DNA from: Rhodoferax sp.
Lineage (GTDB): Bacteria; Pseudomonadota; Gammaproteobacteria; Burkholderiales; Burkholderiaceae_C
DNA length: 64,000 nt
NCBI RefSeq assembly: GCF_023700745.1
Contig: NZ_JAMPYG010000006.1
Span: forward strand, 89,502-153,501
Direction: 5' to 3'
The position numbers were made by a program, and so were the translations under genes. The notes below the pieces were generated by a model that ran no database searches, was not told the DNA's origin, and saw nothing but the letters and a program-made list of their open reading frames with translations. Below, one piece after another: positions 9,443-18,582 of the stretch; positions within the stretch are counted from its first letter, which is position 1, and each line of letters begins with the position of its first letter.

Positions 9443-11389
9443 TCACAAATCAAGCGCAAAGATCCCAGGCGGTATGCGGTAACACCACGTATTGCCAATG
9501 CCAGGCAGGCGCGGTCTACAGTCGAATGCACGGCCTTTGTCGGGCATCAGGCAGCCATGATCGAGCAGCACACGGGCCACCATCTTATGGTCGAAGCCTT
9601 GGCAAACCTCGGCTTTGAATGTCTCGGACAGAATGAAATATTCAAAGCTCACACCCTCACCCAGCGTCGCCGGCATTCGGTCGCCAAACGCGGTGCCCAA
9701 TTGCGAATTACCTTTGATGGGCTGACCATCATCGTTCAACATCCGCCGCACGCCCGCTCGGCTCAAAGTCTTGGGGGCCTGGTCATCGCTGCCCCGGTGC
9801 CACATGGCAAAGCGGCCCTCAGCGTTGAGCTCCAAGAATCGCCGCACTTGCCGCAACATGGTCACGATCTCGCCATTGCCGATGCCACCGCGGGCAGTCA
9901 GCCAGGCATTGAAGCAGCAACGAGCGGCACGTTCGCTCTCGCCCACTGACCAGCCGGTCAGTCCCGCCGCCGTTGCCATCTCGCCAGCGGCACCCACCAG
10001 TGCAAAGCGTGCACCCACCCGCTCAACCTGCCCGCTGCAATCCTTGGGGATCATCAATTGCGCCAGGGCGTCTGATGCGTTGTGAATGCCCGCCTTCAGG
10101 GTGTCGGAATGTTCAGTCAACCAATGCAGCCAGGCGCGGCCGGTGGCTCCGTACACCGTTTGGGTTTGCACGGTGATGTGCTTTGCAAAGGCTGCACCGC
10201 CTTCCTTGCCGTGCAGGTTTTCAAAGGCGCCCAGCCCGGCCCCGGCATCGGCGGGAATGTCGGCCATGCGCACTTCTTGCCCGGTGCGGGTGCGCTTCAT
10301 GCCCTCGGCCATGTGATCTGACAAACCCACTTCGCCAGCAGACAGGAACAGCAGCCGCCATACCTGGCGGGCGCGTGGCGTGCCAGTGCGGGTGGCGCGG
10401 GCTTTGCCTTGTTCATTGGCCAGCATGTAGGCGCATTCGCCCGCCGTCTTGGGGTCGATCTGAGCCAGTTCGTCAAGAATCAGCAGCCCATCGCAGTGTT
10501 GCGCCGCCGTGGCTTCAAGTGCGTTGTCGGTGCTGCGCCAGCGCTGCAAATAGCTGGCACCACCGTAGACGCTGGCGGCCGCTTTCAGTGCCGTGGTTTT
10601 GCCGCTTGATGAATCACCCCGGTAATGAAACCCGCCACTCTCCATACCCGCCGGGCGCAGCAGTGGCCCGGCAAAAGCACACGCCACCGCAAAGGTCAGA
10701 CGCGAATTGCCAACACACAAGGCGCCTACACGCACGCGCCATTGGTCGGGTGTGCCCTTGACGCGAAACGTGTTTTCCACCGGGTTGTCACTCTGAAAAA
10801 CGATGCGCTCAGCATCATCGCCGATGGTTTCCTTTGGCAGCACAAAAGCGCGGCCATGCCAGCCGATGCGGTCGGTGCAGCTTGCAAAGCTTTCAGGCGT
10901 GCGAGTTTGAATGTAATGAGTCAACCGTGTGCGTGCGCGTTGCGTGGTAGCGATGCGCAGGCCCATGTTCAGCAGTGTGGCGCGGTACTCGCCGCCGTCA
11001 GCGCTGAGCATGCGAGCGGGCATAGCCCAGGTCTTGCGGTGCCCCAGCGGATCGGCAAAGGCCAGCAGGTAACCCCAGCCGCCGCCGTCCTGGTCGCGGG
11101 TCAACGCCTCAACATCCAAGCGGCTGCAAAGCCATTCAGGCGGTTTGCGTTTGCCGTCCTGGTCGGCACCGCAAAACCACACGCCGTTATCGTCAACCGT
11201 GAACGGGTCGAACATGCGTTCATAGTTGCTACCGTTGCAGCCATCATCCCCGCTGCCACCTGACGCATCACTGGGCACGCTGGCCTGGCGTGCAGTCGTA
11301 CTGGCTCGCTTCGCTGGCATGACGCTGGTGAGCACCTGACCAGCCTGGTCTGCATTGATGGTGTCCATGACGCGTGTCCCGCAGTCCAT
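9443..11389 (-). CDS. DUF927 domain protein (helicase-like ATPase of mobile elements)
   Basis: 648 residues from the ATG at 11389. DUF927 proteins are RecA/hexameric-helicase-like ATPases of integrated elements, often fused or linked to primases. Seen: Walker A GDSSSGKTT near residues 258-266, Walker B DGLLILDEL near 301-309, and the KGTPDQWRVRVGALCVGNSRLTFA-type core typical of the family. No strong ribosome site precedes the start: a TTG at 11431 overlapping the AlpA gene and an ATG at 11368 are alternatives. It follows an AlpA-like gene directly and probably serves island replication or maintenance. Confidence 0.85.
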   Translation of the reverse strand: MDCGTRVMDTINADQAGQVLTSVMPAKRASTTARQASVPSDASGGSGDDGCNGSNYERMFDPFTVDDNGVWFCGADQDGKRKPPEWLCSRLDVEALTRDQDGGGWGYLLAFADPLGHRKTWAMPARMLSADGGEYRATLLNMGLRIATTQRARTRLTHYIQTRTPESFASCTDRIGWHGRAFVLPKETIGDDAERIVFQSDNPVENTFRVKGTPDQWRVRVGALCVGNSRLTFAVACAFAGPLLRPAGMESGGFHYRGDSSSGKTTALKAAASVYGGASYLQRWRSTDNALEATAAQHCDGLLILDELAQIDPKTAGECAYMLANEQGKARATRTGTPRARQVWRLLFLSAGEVGLSDHMAEGMKRTRTGQEVRMADIPADAGAGLGAFENLHGKEGGAAFAKHITVQTQTVYGATGRAWLHWLTEHSDTLKAGIHNASDALAQLMIPKDCSGQVERVGARFALVGAAGEMATAAGLTGWSVGESERAARCCFNAWLTARGGIGNGEIVTMLRQVRRFLELNAEGRFAMWHRGSDDQAPKTLSRAGVRRMLNDDGQPIKGNSQLGTAFGDRMPATLGEGVSFEYFILSETFKAEVCQGFDHKMVARVLLDHGCLMPDKGRAFDCRPRLPGIGNTWCYRIPPGIFALDL

Positions 11390-11396
11390 GCGTCGA

Positions 11397-11624
11397 TCAT
11401 GACCGCTCGGCTGCTTGGATGCGCTCGGCAATCCATTGGTCGATCTTGGATGCTGGCCAGCACACGGCGCGTCGGCTCAGTTTCAGGGGGCGCGGGAATG
11501 CGGGTGGGTTGCGATTGATCATCTCGTAAATCGCTGATTTTTGAAGCCCGACACGTGCCACCACTGCGGGCAGGCGCAGCAGGGTTTCAGCGGGTGGTGC
11601 GGGCGGGTTTACTTGGGCTTTCAT
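11397..11624 (-). CDS. AlpA-family helix-turn-helix regulator
   Basis: 75 residues: LLRLPAVVARVGLQKSAIYEMINRNPPAFPRPLKLSRRAVCWPASKIDQWIAER fits the MerR-like winged helix of AlpA regulators, which control integrase or excision genes of P4-like elements or act as excisionases. The ATG at 11624 has AAGGA in good position; a longer frame reaching 11942 has no coding look. It lies just upstream of the DUF927 gene and likely shares its transcript. Confidence 0.88.
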   Translation of the reverse strand: MKAQVNPPAPPAETLLRLPAVVARVGLQKSAIYEMINRNPPAFPRPLKLSRRAVCWPASKIDQWIAERIQAAERS

Positions 11625-12000
11625 GTCTTTCCTTGCGTTGAAAACGTTAATGAACAGTGGAACGCTCTGTGGTCTGAAACCCCATTGGTCAACAATTCGC
11701 ACGGTCTTCTGACCTGGCGATAGGGCACGGGGCACGTCGTTCGTCACCATCCATATACGTGCGATGCGCAAGTCCAGCTTGCCCGGCTTGGCAGCGGCCT
11801 GGTTCAGACCTGCCCGCTGGTGATCTGGCCGAGGTGCTCGATCATGGCTTGCAGGGGTGTCAGGCGGCTTGCCTGGGTGACTGCGCGCCTTGCTAAGCAC
11901 CCAAACACACGTGGTTGGCCAAACGTGCTTGGTGGGTGTCAACCAAGATTGCAGGCAACGACGTGGGACATGTCAGGAATGGCGCAGGTCTCGCGTCAAC
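11625..12000. other. Gap between AlpA gene and primase-helicase gene; possible fragment
   Basis: No intact gene. On the minus strand around 11808-11900 one frame reads LARRAVTQASRLTPLQAMIEHLGQITSGQV before a stop. It looks like the end of a lost mobile-element gene but is not assigned. The remaining bases probably hold the promoter of the AlpA-DUF927 pair and the 3' end of the restriction operon. Confidence 0.35.
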
Positions 12001-14391
12001 TTACATCGGTTTTTCATTCATCCGGTAGCCCATCGCCCGGTATCCACGCTGGCGTTTGTCCCACATCCGCAGCAGCGCCGGGTGACCGGTGTCCACGAAG
12101 TCGATGATGCGCACGTCGGTCTTGGTGGCGTGCTCGCGGTGAAGTCGGCCTGCATATTGCTGCAACGTTCCCTTCCACGAAACTGGCATGGCCAGCACCA
12201 AGGTATCAAGCGGCGGATGGTCGAATCCTTCACCAACCAGCTTGCCAGTCGCAAGCAGAACACGCGGGGCATCGGGTGGCAGCGTATTGAGTTTCGCGAT
12301 CAGGGTGGCGCGCTGCTTTTTGGCTATCCGCCCGTGCAGGACAAACAAAGATGGCACCTCGTCGCCCAAGGCCGTTTGGATGGCATCGAGATGTTCGGTG
12401 CGCTCGGTCAGCACCAATACCTTCCGGCCTTGTCCATAGGCATTGATGACTTCGGCGGCAATCGTGGCCGTTCGGGCTTGGTCAATGGCAAGGTGCCGGA
12501 ATACATCCTGAATTCCAGAATCCGGAGGCAAGTCAATCCGCGAGTGCAATGTGCACGGCGTGACAGCCAGGTCGTGCGGCGCACCCGAGGGCTTGGCGGC
12601 GGTGTGGCGAGTTGGCCCGCATTGCATGAAAATAATCGGCTGCTGGCCATCGCGGCGAATCGGTGTTGCCGTCAAGCCGAGCACGTATTTGGCTTTGGCC
12701 TGCTTCAAAATCGCATCGAATGACGCCGCGCCGACATGATGGCATTCGTCCACAATCACGTGACCGTAGTTTTCGACCAGCAGATTCACTTCTCCCTGGC
12801 GCGACAATGATTGCATCACCGCGATATCGACTTTGCCTGTCGGCTTGACCTTGCCGGCACCTATGGTGCCAACCACGCCTTTGCCAACACCCAAGAATGA
12901 TTGCAAGCGCTCCTGCCATTGTTTGAGCAGTTCGGTTCGATGCACCAGCACCAGCGTGTTGACGCCACGGCGCGCAATCATCGCAGCAGCCGTGACTGTT
13001 TTGCCAAAGGCCGTCGGCGCGCACAGCACGCCTGCATCGTGATGCAGCATGGCGGTTACGGCGAATTCTTGATCCAGCCGCAAAGTACCGGCAAAAGCCA
13101 CGTCCAGCGGCGAACCTACGTATCGCTCGTCGATCAGCTCGCAGCCAATGGCGTTGTCACGAAGTAGCTCCAGCGCAGCATCCAGGCAGCCACGTGGCAA
13201 TGCAATGTGATTGGGATAGTTTTCGGCGCAGCCGATGATGCGCGGTTCATCCCACACAGAGAAGCGCATCGCCTGTTTCTTGTAAAACTCCGGATTCTGA
13301 AAGGCCGCCAAACGAATCAGTCGGTTGGCCAGTGACTGCGGCAGTTGTGACTTCTCAAAATAGACCAGGTTGGCCAGTGTTACCGTGAGCGATTTCGGCA
13401 TCAACCCGACCAGCTTCTTGCTGGCGGATGCGGATCGTTTCCACGGCTCCTTTTGATCTTCCTCATCGATGAACGTGACATCGAGTGGGTGCGCATTGCC
13501 CGTCGCCCGCAGGATAGTGGGTTCGATATCGTGTGCAGGCATCGGCACGACGGCAGCCAGAAACGCCCATTGATCCCGGTACGGTCGCAGGTCAGCATCG
13601 ACGAACACACTGAACCCCTTCTCACGCGGATGCTTCTGCAGTGGCAGCGCGATCAGATTACCGAAACCGCCTTTGGGCATTGAATCCTGATTGGGGAACA
13701 AACGGTCGTAGGATTCGAGCTTGAGTTGGCGGGTGCGGGCGCAGGTGTGGCTGATGATGGCTGTGCCGAGTCGGCGCGCATCACGTGCAGACACGCTACC
13801 CGAGAAGAAAACCCACGCGTGTGCACCGTTGCCGGAGCGCGAAATCTCGAGGGCGACCGGCACGCCCAGTTCGTGACACGACTGGTAAAACGCACTGGCA
13901 TCCTCCCGCCATTCCGCCTCGTCGAAATCCGCGGCGAGGAAATGGCAGGTGTCATCGGCCAGCAGCGGATAGACGCCAATGGTGCGTTTGCCTGCGAGAT
14001 GCTCGTAGATCACCTGATCCGACAACGGAATCAGCAGACGGTTGTTGCATTCCCCGCATTTGATACGCGGCTTTTCGCAAACACCGGCCAGCCACTCATT
14101 GCCACAAGCCGGTGCGTAGCCGGACTTGCCGGTTGTTTTGCTTTCCCAGCGGATGGGGTAGACATCCGTGCGGCCACAAAACAGCCGACGAAACAGCGCC
14201 ACTTTTTCGGCGGTGGAAAGACGGGATGGTTCCGGCTCCGGGACGGGCGGCGTTGGTTCAGGCGGAATTGGCTGATGCGTCAAACGCCATTCGATACCGT
14301 GACTGTCCAGCAGCGCGATCAGTCTGGCGTTTTCGGTTTGCAGCGCCGTGAGCGGATTGGGAATGTCTGGGCCGTGCTGAACAAACTGCAT
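12001..14391 (-). CDS. TOTE-type archaeo-eukaryotic primase fused to SF2 helicase
   Basis: 796 residues. The N-terminal third matches the archaeo-eukaryotic primase domain of TOTE conflict systems: Cys cluster (C96, C105, C112, C115) likely for zinc, DFD at 155-157 as metal-binding acidic pair, GNGAHAW at 187-193 with the catalytic His, GNLIALPLQ after it. The C-terminal part is a DEAD/DEAH-like SF2 helicase: APTAFGKT at 458-465, DECHH at 548-552, TATP at 574-577, and a late QYAGRLHRE. No nuclease domain is visible in this protein. It follows hsdS by two bases, so it is the last gene of the restriction operon. Role in defence is inferred from family and context. Confidence 0.85.
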   Translation of the reverse strand: MQFVQHGPDIPNPLTALQTENARLIALLDSHGIEWRLTHQPIPPEPTPPVPEPEPSRLSTAEKVALFRRLFCGRTDVYPIRWESKTTGKSGYAPACGNEWLAGVCEKPRIKCGECNNRLLIPLSDQVIYEHLAGKRTIGVYPLLADDTCHFLAADFDEAEWREDASAFYQSCHELGVPVALEISRSGNGAHAWVFFSGSVSARDARRLGTAIISHTCARTRQLKLESYDRLFPNQDSMPKGGFGNLIALPLQKHPREKGFSVFVDADLRPYRDQWAFLAAVVPMPAHDIEPTILRATGNAHPLDVTFIDEEDQKEPWKRSASASKKLVGLMPKSLTVTLANLVYFEKSQLPQSLANRLIRLAAFQNPEFYKKQAMRFSVWDEPRIIGCAENYPNHIALPRGCLDAALELLRDNAIGCELIDERYVGSPLDVAFAGTLRLDQEFAVTAMLHHDAGVLCAPTAFGKTVTAAAMIARRGVNTLVLVHRTELLKQWQERLQSFLGVGKGVVGTIGAGKVKPTGKVDIAVMQSLSRQGEVNLLVENYGHVIVDECHHVGAASFDAILKQAKAKYVLGLTATPIRRDGQQPIIFMQCGPTRHTAAKPSGAPHDLAVTPCTLHSRIDLPPDSGIQDVFRHLAIDQARTATIAAEVINAYGQGRKVLVLTERTEHLDAIQTALGDEVPSLFVLHGRIAKKQRATLIAKLNTLPPDAPRVLLATGKLVGEGFDHPPLDTLVLAMPVSWKGTLQQYAGRLHREHATKTDVRIIDFVDTGHPALLRMWDKRQRGYRAMGYRMNEKPM

Positions 14392-14393
14392 CG

Positions 14394-15578
14394 TCAGGCC
14401 GGTTCCGAAAATACACGTTCCAGCGTCGCGGGCAGCAGCGCGGCATTGGCGGCGCGGATGGCGGAGTGTTTGGCTTTGAGTGCGGTGATGTCGGTTTGCA
14501 GGCGATCGAAGGTTTGTTGCGTGGCCAACGACGGAGTGGGCACTTCGATTTTCCCGAGATTGCCCAGACTCAAAGTTCGATTTCGGTCAGCGGTGCCTGG
14601 CGATGCAAAGCCGATTTTCTCCAGGCCGTCTTCGCTCAAAAGGTAGTAGGCAAGAAATCCGGCTGTGGCCAACTCAGCATCGGGAACGCAAGCAATGTAG
14701 CGATGAGATGCGATACATCCATCGTGTATCTCTCTTGCAACCCCAATAGCCCCTTCCCAAGCCTTGATGTTGCTGAGAACCAAATCGCCAGCCTTGATCC
14801 AAACGGGCTTTTGCCATGTCGCTTCAGCGCCATCGAAGTCAGGTTTAATGAACAAGCCCTTACCAAAGGAGCGCGCACCAAGCTCGCGGTAGCGCAGTGA
14901 TATGTCGATCTCAACATTGCGGCGAACGACGGGTGCAACTTCCGCCATTGGCCGCAGCGGGGCATGGGCAATCGCATCGCGGAAGCGCAAGGCCAGAAGG
15001 TGTTCGGCATCGCGTTCGACGGCATCCAGATGCGCTTCAAGTTCACGGGTTTTCTCGGTCAGCTCCTTGAAATGCTGCACGACACGATCTTGGGTGCTTA
15101 AGGCTGGCACCGGTACCATAATTTTTGCCAACGATGTGGCGGTTAATGTCCGATTGCGAGCGACAGTGCCGGTGGATGCACCTACCAGCTTCACCATTCC
15201 TTCAGCGGTCTTGAAGTAGTGCGCCAGGAACGCTGGGTTGATGCGGCCGGGATCGCAGGCGCAAGTCAGCATGCGATGGTTGCCAATGCACCCATCATCT
15301 TCTGGCTTAGCCATTGCCACTGCCCCCTCCCACGCCATGATGTTGCTGAAGACCAGATCGTCTTGGTGGATGCGGTACAACCCTTGCCAGGTAAATTCGG
15401 CGCCCTTCAGCGTGCGGCGATGAAACGTGCCTTTGTGAAAACTGCGGACGCCGAGTTCGATGTAGGTGGTGTCTGGGTCAATGCTCACTTCGCGGCGCAC
15501 CAAGGGGGCTACTTCAGCGAGTGTGAGATAGGGCGTATGGCTGTCTTGCCCCAACTGAACTTTCAGGCCGGATTTCAT
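14394..15578 (-). CDS. hsdS: Type I restriction-modification specificity subunit HsdS
   Basis: 394 residues built as two similar halves, each a target-recognition domain ending in a conserved helix (AEVAPLVRREVSIDPDTTY... and AEVAPVVRRNVEIDISLRY...; LAKIMVPVPALSTQDRVV and LGKIEVPTPSLATQQTF). HsdS picks the two half-sites of the DNA target and bridges two HsdM subunits. The strong similarity of the halves suggests duplication. Its start overlaps the stop of the DUF1016 gene (ATGA). Confidence 0.93.
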   Translation of the reverse strand: MKSGLKVQLGQDSHTPYLTLAEVAPLVRREVSIDPDTTYIELGVRSFHKGTFHRRTLKGAEFTWQGLYRIHQDDLVFSNIMAWEGAVAMAKPEDDGCIGNHRMLTCACDPGRINPAFLAHYFKTAEGMVKLVGASTGTVARNRTLTATSLAKIMVPVPALSTQDRVVQHFKELTEKTRELEAHLDAVERDAEHLLALRFRDAIAHAPLRPMAEVAPVVRRNVEIDISLRYRELGARSFGKGLFIKPDFDGAEATWQKPVWIKAGDLVLSNIKAWEGAIGVAREIHDGCIASHRYIACVPDAELATAGFLAYYLLSEDGLEKIGFASPGTADRNRTLSLGNLGKIEVPTPSLATQQTFDRLQTDITALKAKHSAIRAANAALLPATLERVFSEPA

Positions 15579-16756
15579 TCCGTGGCCTCCGTATCGCCCG
15601 CACGGCCTATACGCCGTGCCTCCAGTTCCCGCCGTGTCCTGTCCAGTTCGTCAGCTAACAGTTTTTCATCTGGCAGCACGGTCTGGTATTCAGCGGTCAA
15701 TACTTTGGTAGACAATCCTTCCAGTGCGTAATGAGCTTCTGCCGAGCCCTTGCCAGCGCACAGGACCAGCCCCACCGGCGGGTTCTCGCCCGGCTTCATC
15801 CAATGCTCACGGGCGTAGTTCAAATACATGTGCATCTGCCCGGCATCGGCGTAGCTGAACTTGCCGATCTTGAGGTCGATGACCACCAGACACTTGAGCT
15901 GGCGGTGGAAAAACAGCAGATCGACGCGGAACCACGTATCGTCAAGACGCAGGCGGCGCTGGCGGCCAACGAAGCTGAAGTCGTCGCCCAATTCCAGCAA
16001 AAAGTCGGCCAGATGGTGAATCAATGCCTCTTCAAGCTCGGATTCGGAGTATTCGTCCTTGAGGTTGAGGAACTCCAGAACGAACGGGTCTTTGATGGCC
16101 TGCTCTGGTGTAACGACATCGTCCGGCTGGGCTGCTTCGGCCTTTTTCAGCATGGCGGCCTTGTTGCGCGAGAGGGCAATGCGTTCGTAGAACTGGCTGT
16201 TGACTTGCCTATCCAGTTGGCGCACCGACCAGCCGCAGCGCAAGGCTTCGGTTTCGTAAAAACGGCGGGCCATCTCGTTTTTGACCGAGAGCAATCGAAC
16301 GTAGGCTGACCAGGGCAAGGGGAATGCTTTGGCAAGGGACGGCAGGTCAATGGAATTCCGAGACCGTGTCTCGAAATTGGCCAAGGCCAGAAATTCAACT
16401 GACGATGGCTGGGGGGTTGGAGAGACGGACGATTTGGCAGACGGTGTCTGCCAAATCTGTTCCGTTGGCCATGCCAAATAGAACAGGCGCATTTGTTGCA
16501 GATTGCGCCTACTGAACCCCGATCCAAAACGGGCTGACAAATCTTCTGCAAGACGCAAGAGTAAGGCTTCGCCATACTCCGCCCGCTCTTGCCCACCCTG
16601 CTCAAATTCGACAATACGGCGACCGATTTCCCAATAGCTGGCGGTCATCAGCGCATTGACGTTGCGGGCAGCCGTGCGACGGGCGGCTTCCAGCAAGGCG
16701 ACGATGTCGCCATGCATGCCGCTGTAGTCGGCGCTGGGGTGCACAAGCTTGCTCAT
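15575..16756 (-). CDS. DUF1016/YhcG-family PD-(D/E)XK nuclease
   Basis: 393 residues. The N-terminal YhcG domain (YWEIGRRIVEFEQGGQERAEYGEALL; FSRRNLQQMRLFYLAWP) is followed by the C-terminal nuclease: RVDLLFFHRQLKCLVVIDLKIGKF carries the D...(D)xK signature. The family is common inside type I restriction loci and some defence islands; its exact role there is not settled. Here it lies between hsdM and hsdS with four-base overlaps on both sides, so it is made together with the methylase complex. Confidence 0.9.
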   Translation of the reverse strand: MSKLVHPSADYSGMHGDIVALLEAARRTAARNVNALMTASYWEIGRRIVEFEQGGQERAEYGEALLLRLAEDLSARFGSGFSRRNLQQMRLFYLAWPTEQIWQTPSAKSSVSPTPQPSSVEFLALANFETRSRNSIDLPSLAKAFPLPWSAYVRLLSVKNEMARRFYETEALRCGWSVRQLDRQVNSQFYERIALSRNKAAMLKKAEAAQPDDVVTPEQAIKDPFVLEFLNLKDEYSESELEEALIHHLADFLLELGDDFSFVGRQRRLRLDDTWFRVDLLFFHRQLKCLVVIDLKIGKFSYADAGQMHMYLNYAREHWMKPGENPPVGLVLCAGKGSAEAHYALEGLSTKVLTAEYQTVLPDEKLLADELDRTRRELEARRIGRAGDTEATE

Positions 16757-18555
16757 GCCTGCACCTCATTCACCAGCACTTCGATCTCACCCAGCAGGCG
16801 CATCACCTCGACCTCGTGGCCGCGCATACGGGCGATCAGATCTTTGGGGTCGGCGTGTTCCAAGCCTGCTTTGGCGTGGGGGTTTTTCAGGTCGAGGTTG
16901 TAGATTGGCCAGTAGAGCGCATCGCCTTCTGCCTGCGCCGATTTGGCCGTTTGTTCATGCACCTGTTGCTGTGCCTTGAGCGTGCGCAGGCGCTCCTGCA
17001 GCGCGGATTTATTGCCTTTTTCGGCGCTGATGTCCTGCTCAAGCTGGCGCAGCGGCTTGCCCAATGCCAACGCCGCTGTGTGTTCGGCTTCGGCGCGCTG
17101 CCAGTGGGGTGTGGCGGCGTCAATGGCGGCGCTGCGCTTGGCGGCGAAATCTATCTTCCAAGCTTGCGGGGTTTCTTGGCGGGCATTCCACCAAGCTTGC
17201 GCAGCGGCGAATTCGTCGAATTGCAAGGGGGCGGTTTTGCTGTATTTCTTGCGGCCTTCAGGCAGCGGCAACTCGTAGTACCAGATGGTATCGGTCGGGC
17301 CGCCGCGCTCGAAGAACAGCAGATTGGCCGGAATGTCTGTGTACGGTGCGAACACACCCTGCGGCAGGCGCACGACGGTGTGCAGGCGGAATTCCTTGAG
17401 CATTTCCTCTTTGATAACGGCACAGACACCATCGCCAAACAGGGTGCCGTTGGGCACCACCACGGCAGCCCGACCGCCGCGATCGGCGCCGAAACCGGCG
17501 ACGCGCAGTTTGCGCATGATGTATTGCAGAAACAGCAGTGCGGTTTCTGCGGTCTGCATATTGGGAGGGAAGTTGGCTTTGATGCCGGCCTCTTCTTCTC
17601 CGCCGAAAGGCGGATTGGTGAGGATGACATCGACGCGCTCGCTGTGGCCGATTTCGCTGACGCGTCGCTCCAGTGTGTTGCCGTAGGCGATCTGCGGTGC
17701 TTCCAGACCGTGCAGCAGCAGGTTCATCTGTGCCAGCATATAAGGCAACGGTTTGGCTTCTTGGCCGTACAGGCTTGATCGTTGCAGGGCGCGACGCTCA
17801 TCGGGTGTGCTCACTTGTGGCGCGATGTGATCGTAGGCTTCCACCAGAAAGCCGCCGGTGCCGCAGGCCGGGTCAAGCACGGTTTCGCCCAGACGCGGGT
17901 CGCTGACTTGCACCATGAAGCGCACAACCGGGCGCGGCGTGTAGAACTCCCCGGCATCGCCCGCCGCATCGCGCATTTCGCGCAGCATGGATTCGTACAG
18001 GTGCGAAAGGGTGTGGATTTCTTCGCTGGCACTGAAATGGATGCCGTGAATTTTGTTGACGATGTCGCGTAGCAGGTAGCCGCTGACCATGCGGTTTTGA
18101 ACACCCTTGAAGACGTTGGCCACCACCTCGCGCTGGCTGCCTTTTTCGCTTTCGCCCGCCAGACTACGCAAATAGACGAACAAACCTGGACCGCTGCTAC
18201 CGTTGGCGCGCACCGTTTGCTCCTGGCTAATGAAGGCCAGCAGTTCGTCGCCGGTGATGCCATCTTCGCGCGCCGCCCAATCACGCCAGCGGTAGGGTGC
18301 TTCGATGATGGGCTGGTAGGGCTTGCCATCCAGCTCGGCTTCTTCTTCGTGAGCGATTTCAAGGTCGTCGAGAAACTTGAGGAACATCACCCAAGTGAGC
18401 AACGGCAGACGATCCACATCGCCATTGAGGCCCTTGTCCTTGCGCAGAATCTTGCGCGCCGTACCAATCAGCGCGGACAGGTTTTCACGCGTGGTCAGTG
18501 CTGTTTTGGTTTTGCGCAGAACCCGTTGCTTCTTTTCTGTTGGGATTTTTGCCAT
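16753..18555 (-). CDS. hsdM: Type I restriction-modification methyltransferase HsdM
   Basis: 600 residues. Helical N-terminal HsdM domain, then the N6-adenine methyltransferase core with motif I VLDPACGTGGFLVEAYDH near residue 228 and motif IV VILTNPPFGG near 310. The C-terminus is a long coiled coil (LRQLEQDISAEKGNKSALQERLRTLKAQQQ) that should contact HsdS. It methylates adenine in the target sequence chosen by HsdS. It overlaps the DUF1016 gene by four bases and follows hsdR by 27 bases. Confidence 0.95.
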   Translation of the reverse strand: MAKIPTEKKQRVLRKTKTALTTRENLSALIGTARKILRKDKGLNGDVDRLPLLTWVMFLKFLDDLEIAHEEEAELDGKPYQPIIEAPYRWRDWAAREDGITGDELLAFISQEQTVRANGSSGPGLFVYLRSLAGESEKGSQREVVANVFKGVQNRMVSGYLLRDIVNKIHGIHFSASEEIHTLSHLYESMLREMRDAAGDAGEFYTPRPVVRFMVQVSDPRLGETVLDPACGTGGFLVEAYDHIAPQVSTPDERRALQRSSLYGQEAKPLPYMLAQMNLLLHGLEAPQIAYGNTLERRVSEIGHSERVDVILTNPPFGGEEEAGIKANFPPNMQTAETALLFLQYIMRKLRVAGFGADRGGRAAVVVPNGTLFGDGVCAVIKEEMLKEFRLHTVVRLPQGVFAPYTDIPANLLFFERGGPTDTIWYYELPLPEGRKKYSKTAPLQFDEFAAAQAWWNARQETPQAWKIDFAAKRSAAIDAATPHWQRAEAEHTAALALGKPLRQLEQDISAEKGNKSALQERLRTLKAQQQVHEQTAKSAQAEGDALYWPIYNLDLKNPHAKAGLEHADPKDLIARMRGHEVEVMRLLGEIEVLVNEVQA

Positions 18556-18582
18556 TGAATGAGGTTCTCGGAATTGGGTTCG

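Noticed and set aside
9557..10761. Plus-strand frames opposite the DUF927 gene
   Set aside because: Shadows of a high-GC gene; the minus-strand frame has Walker motifs.
11397..11942. 181-residue version of the AlpA gene
   Set aside because: The extra N-terminal part has no coding character, while the ATG at 11624 has a good ribosome site and starts the known domain.
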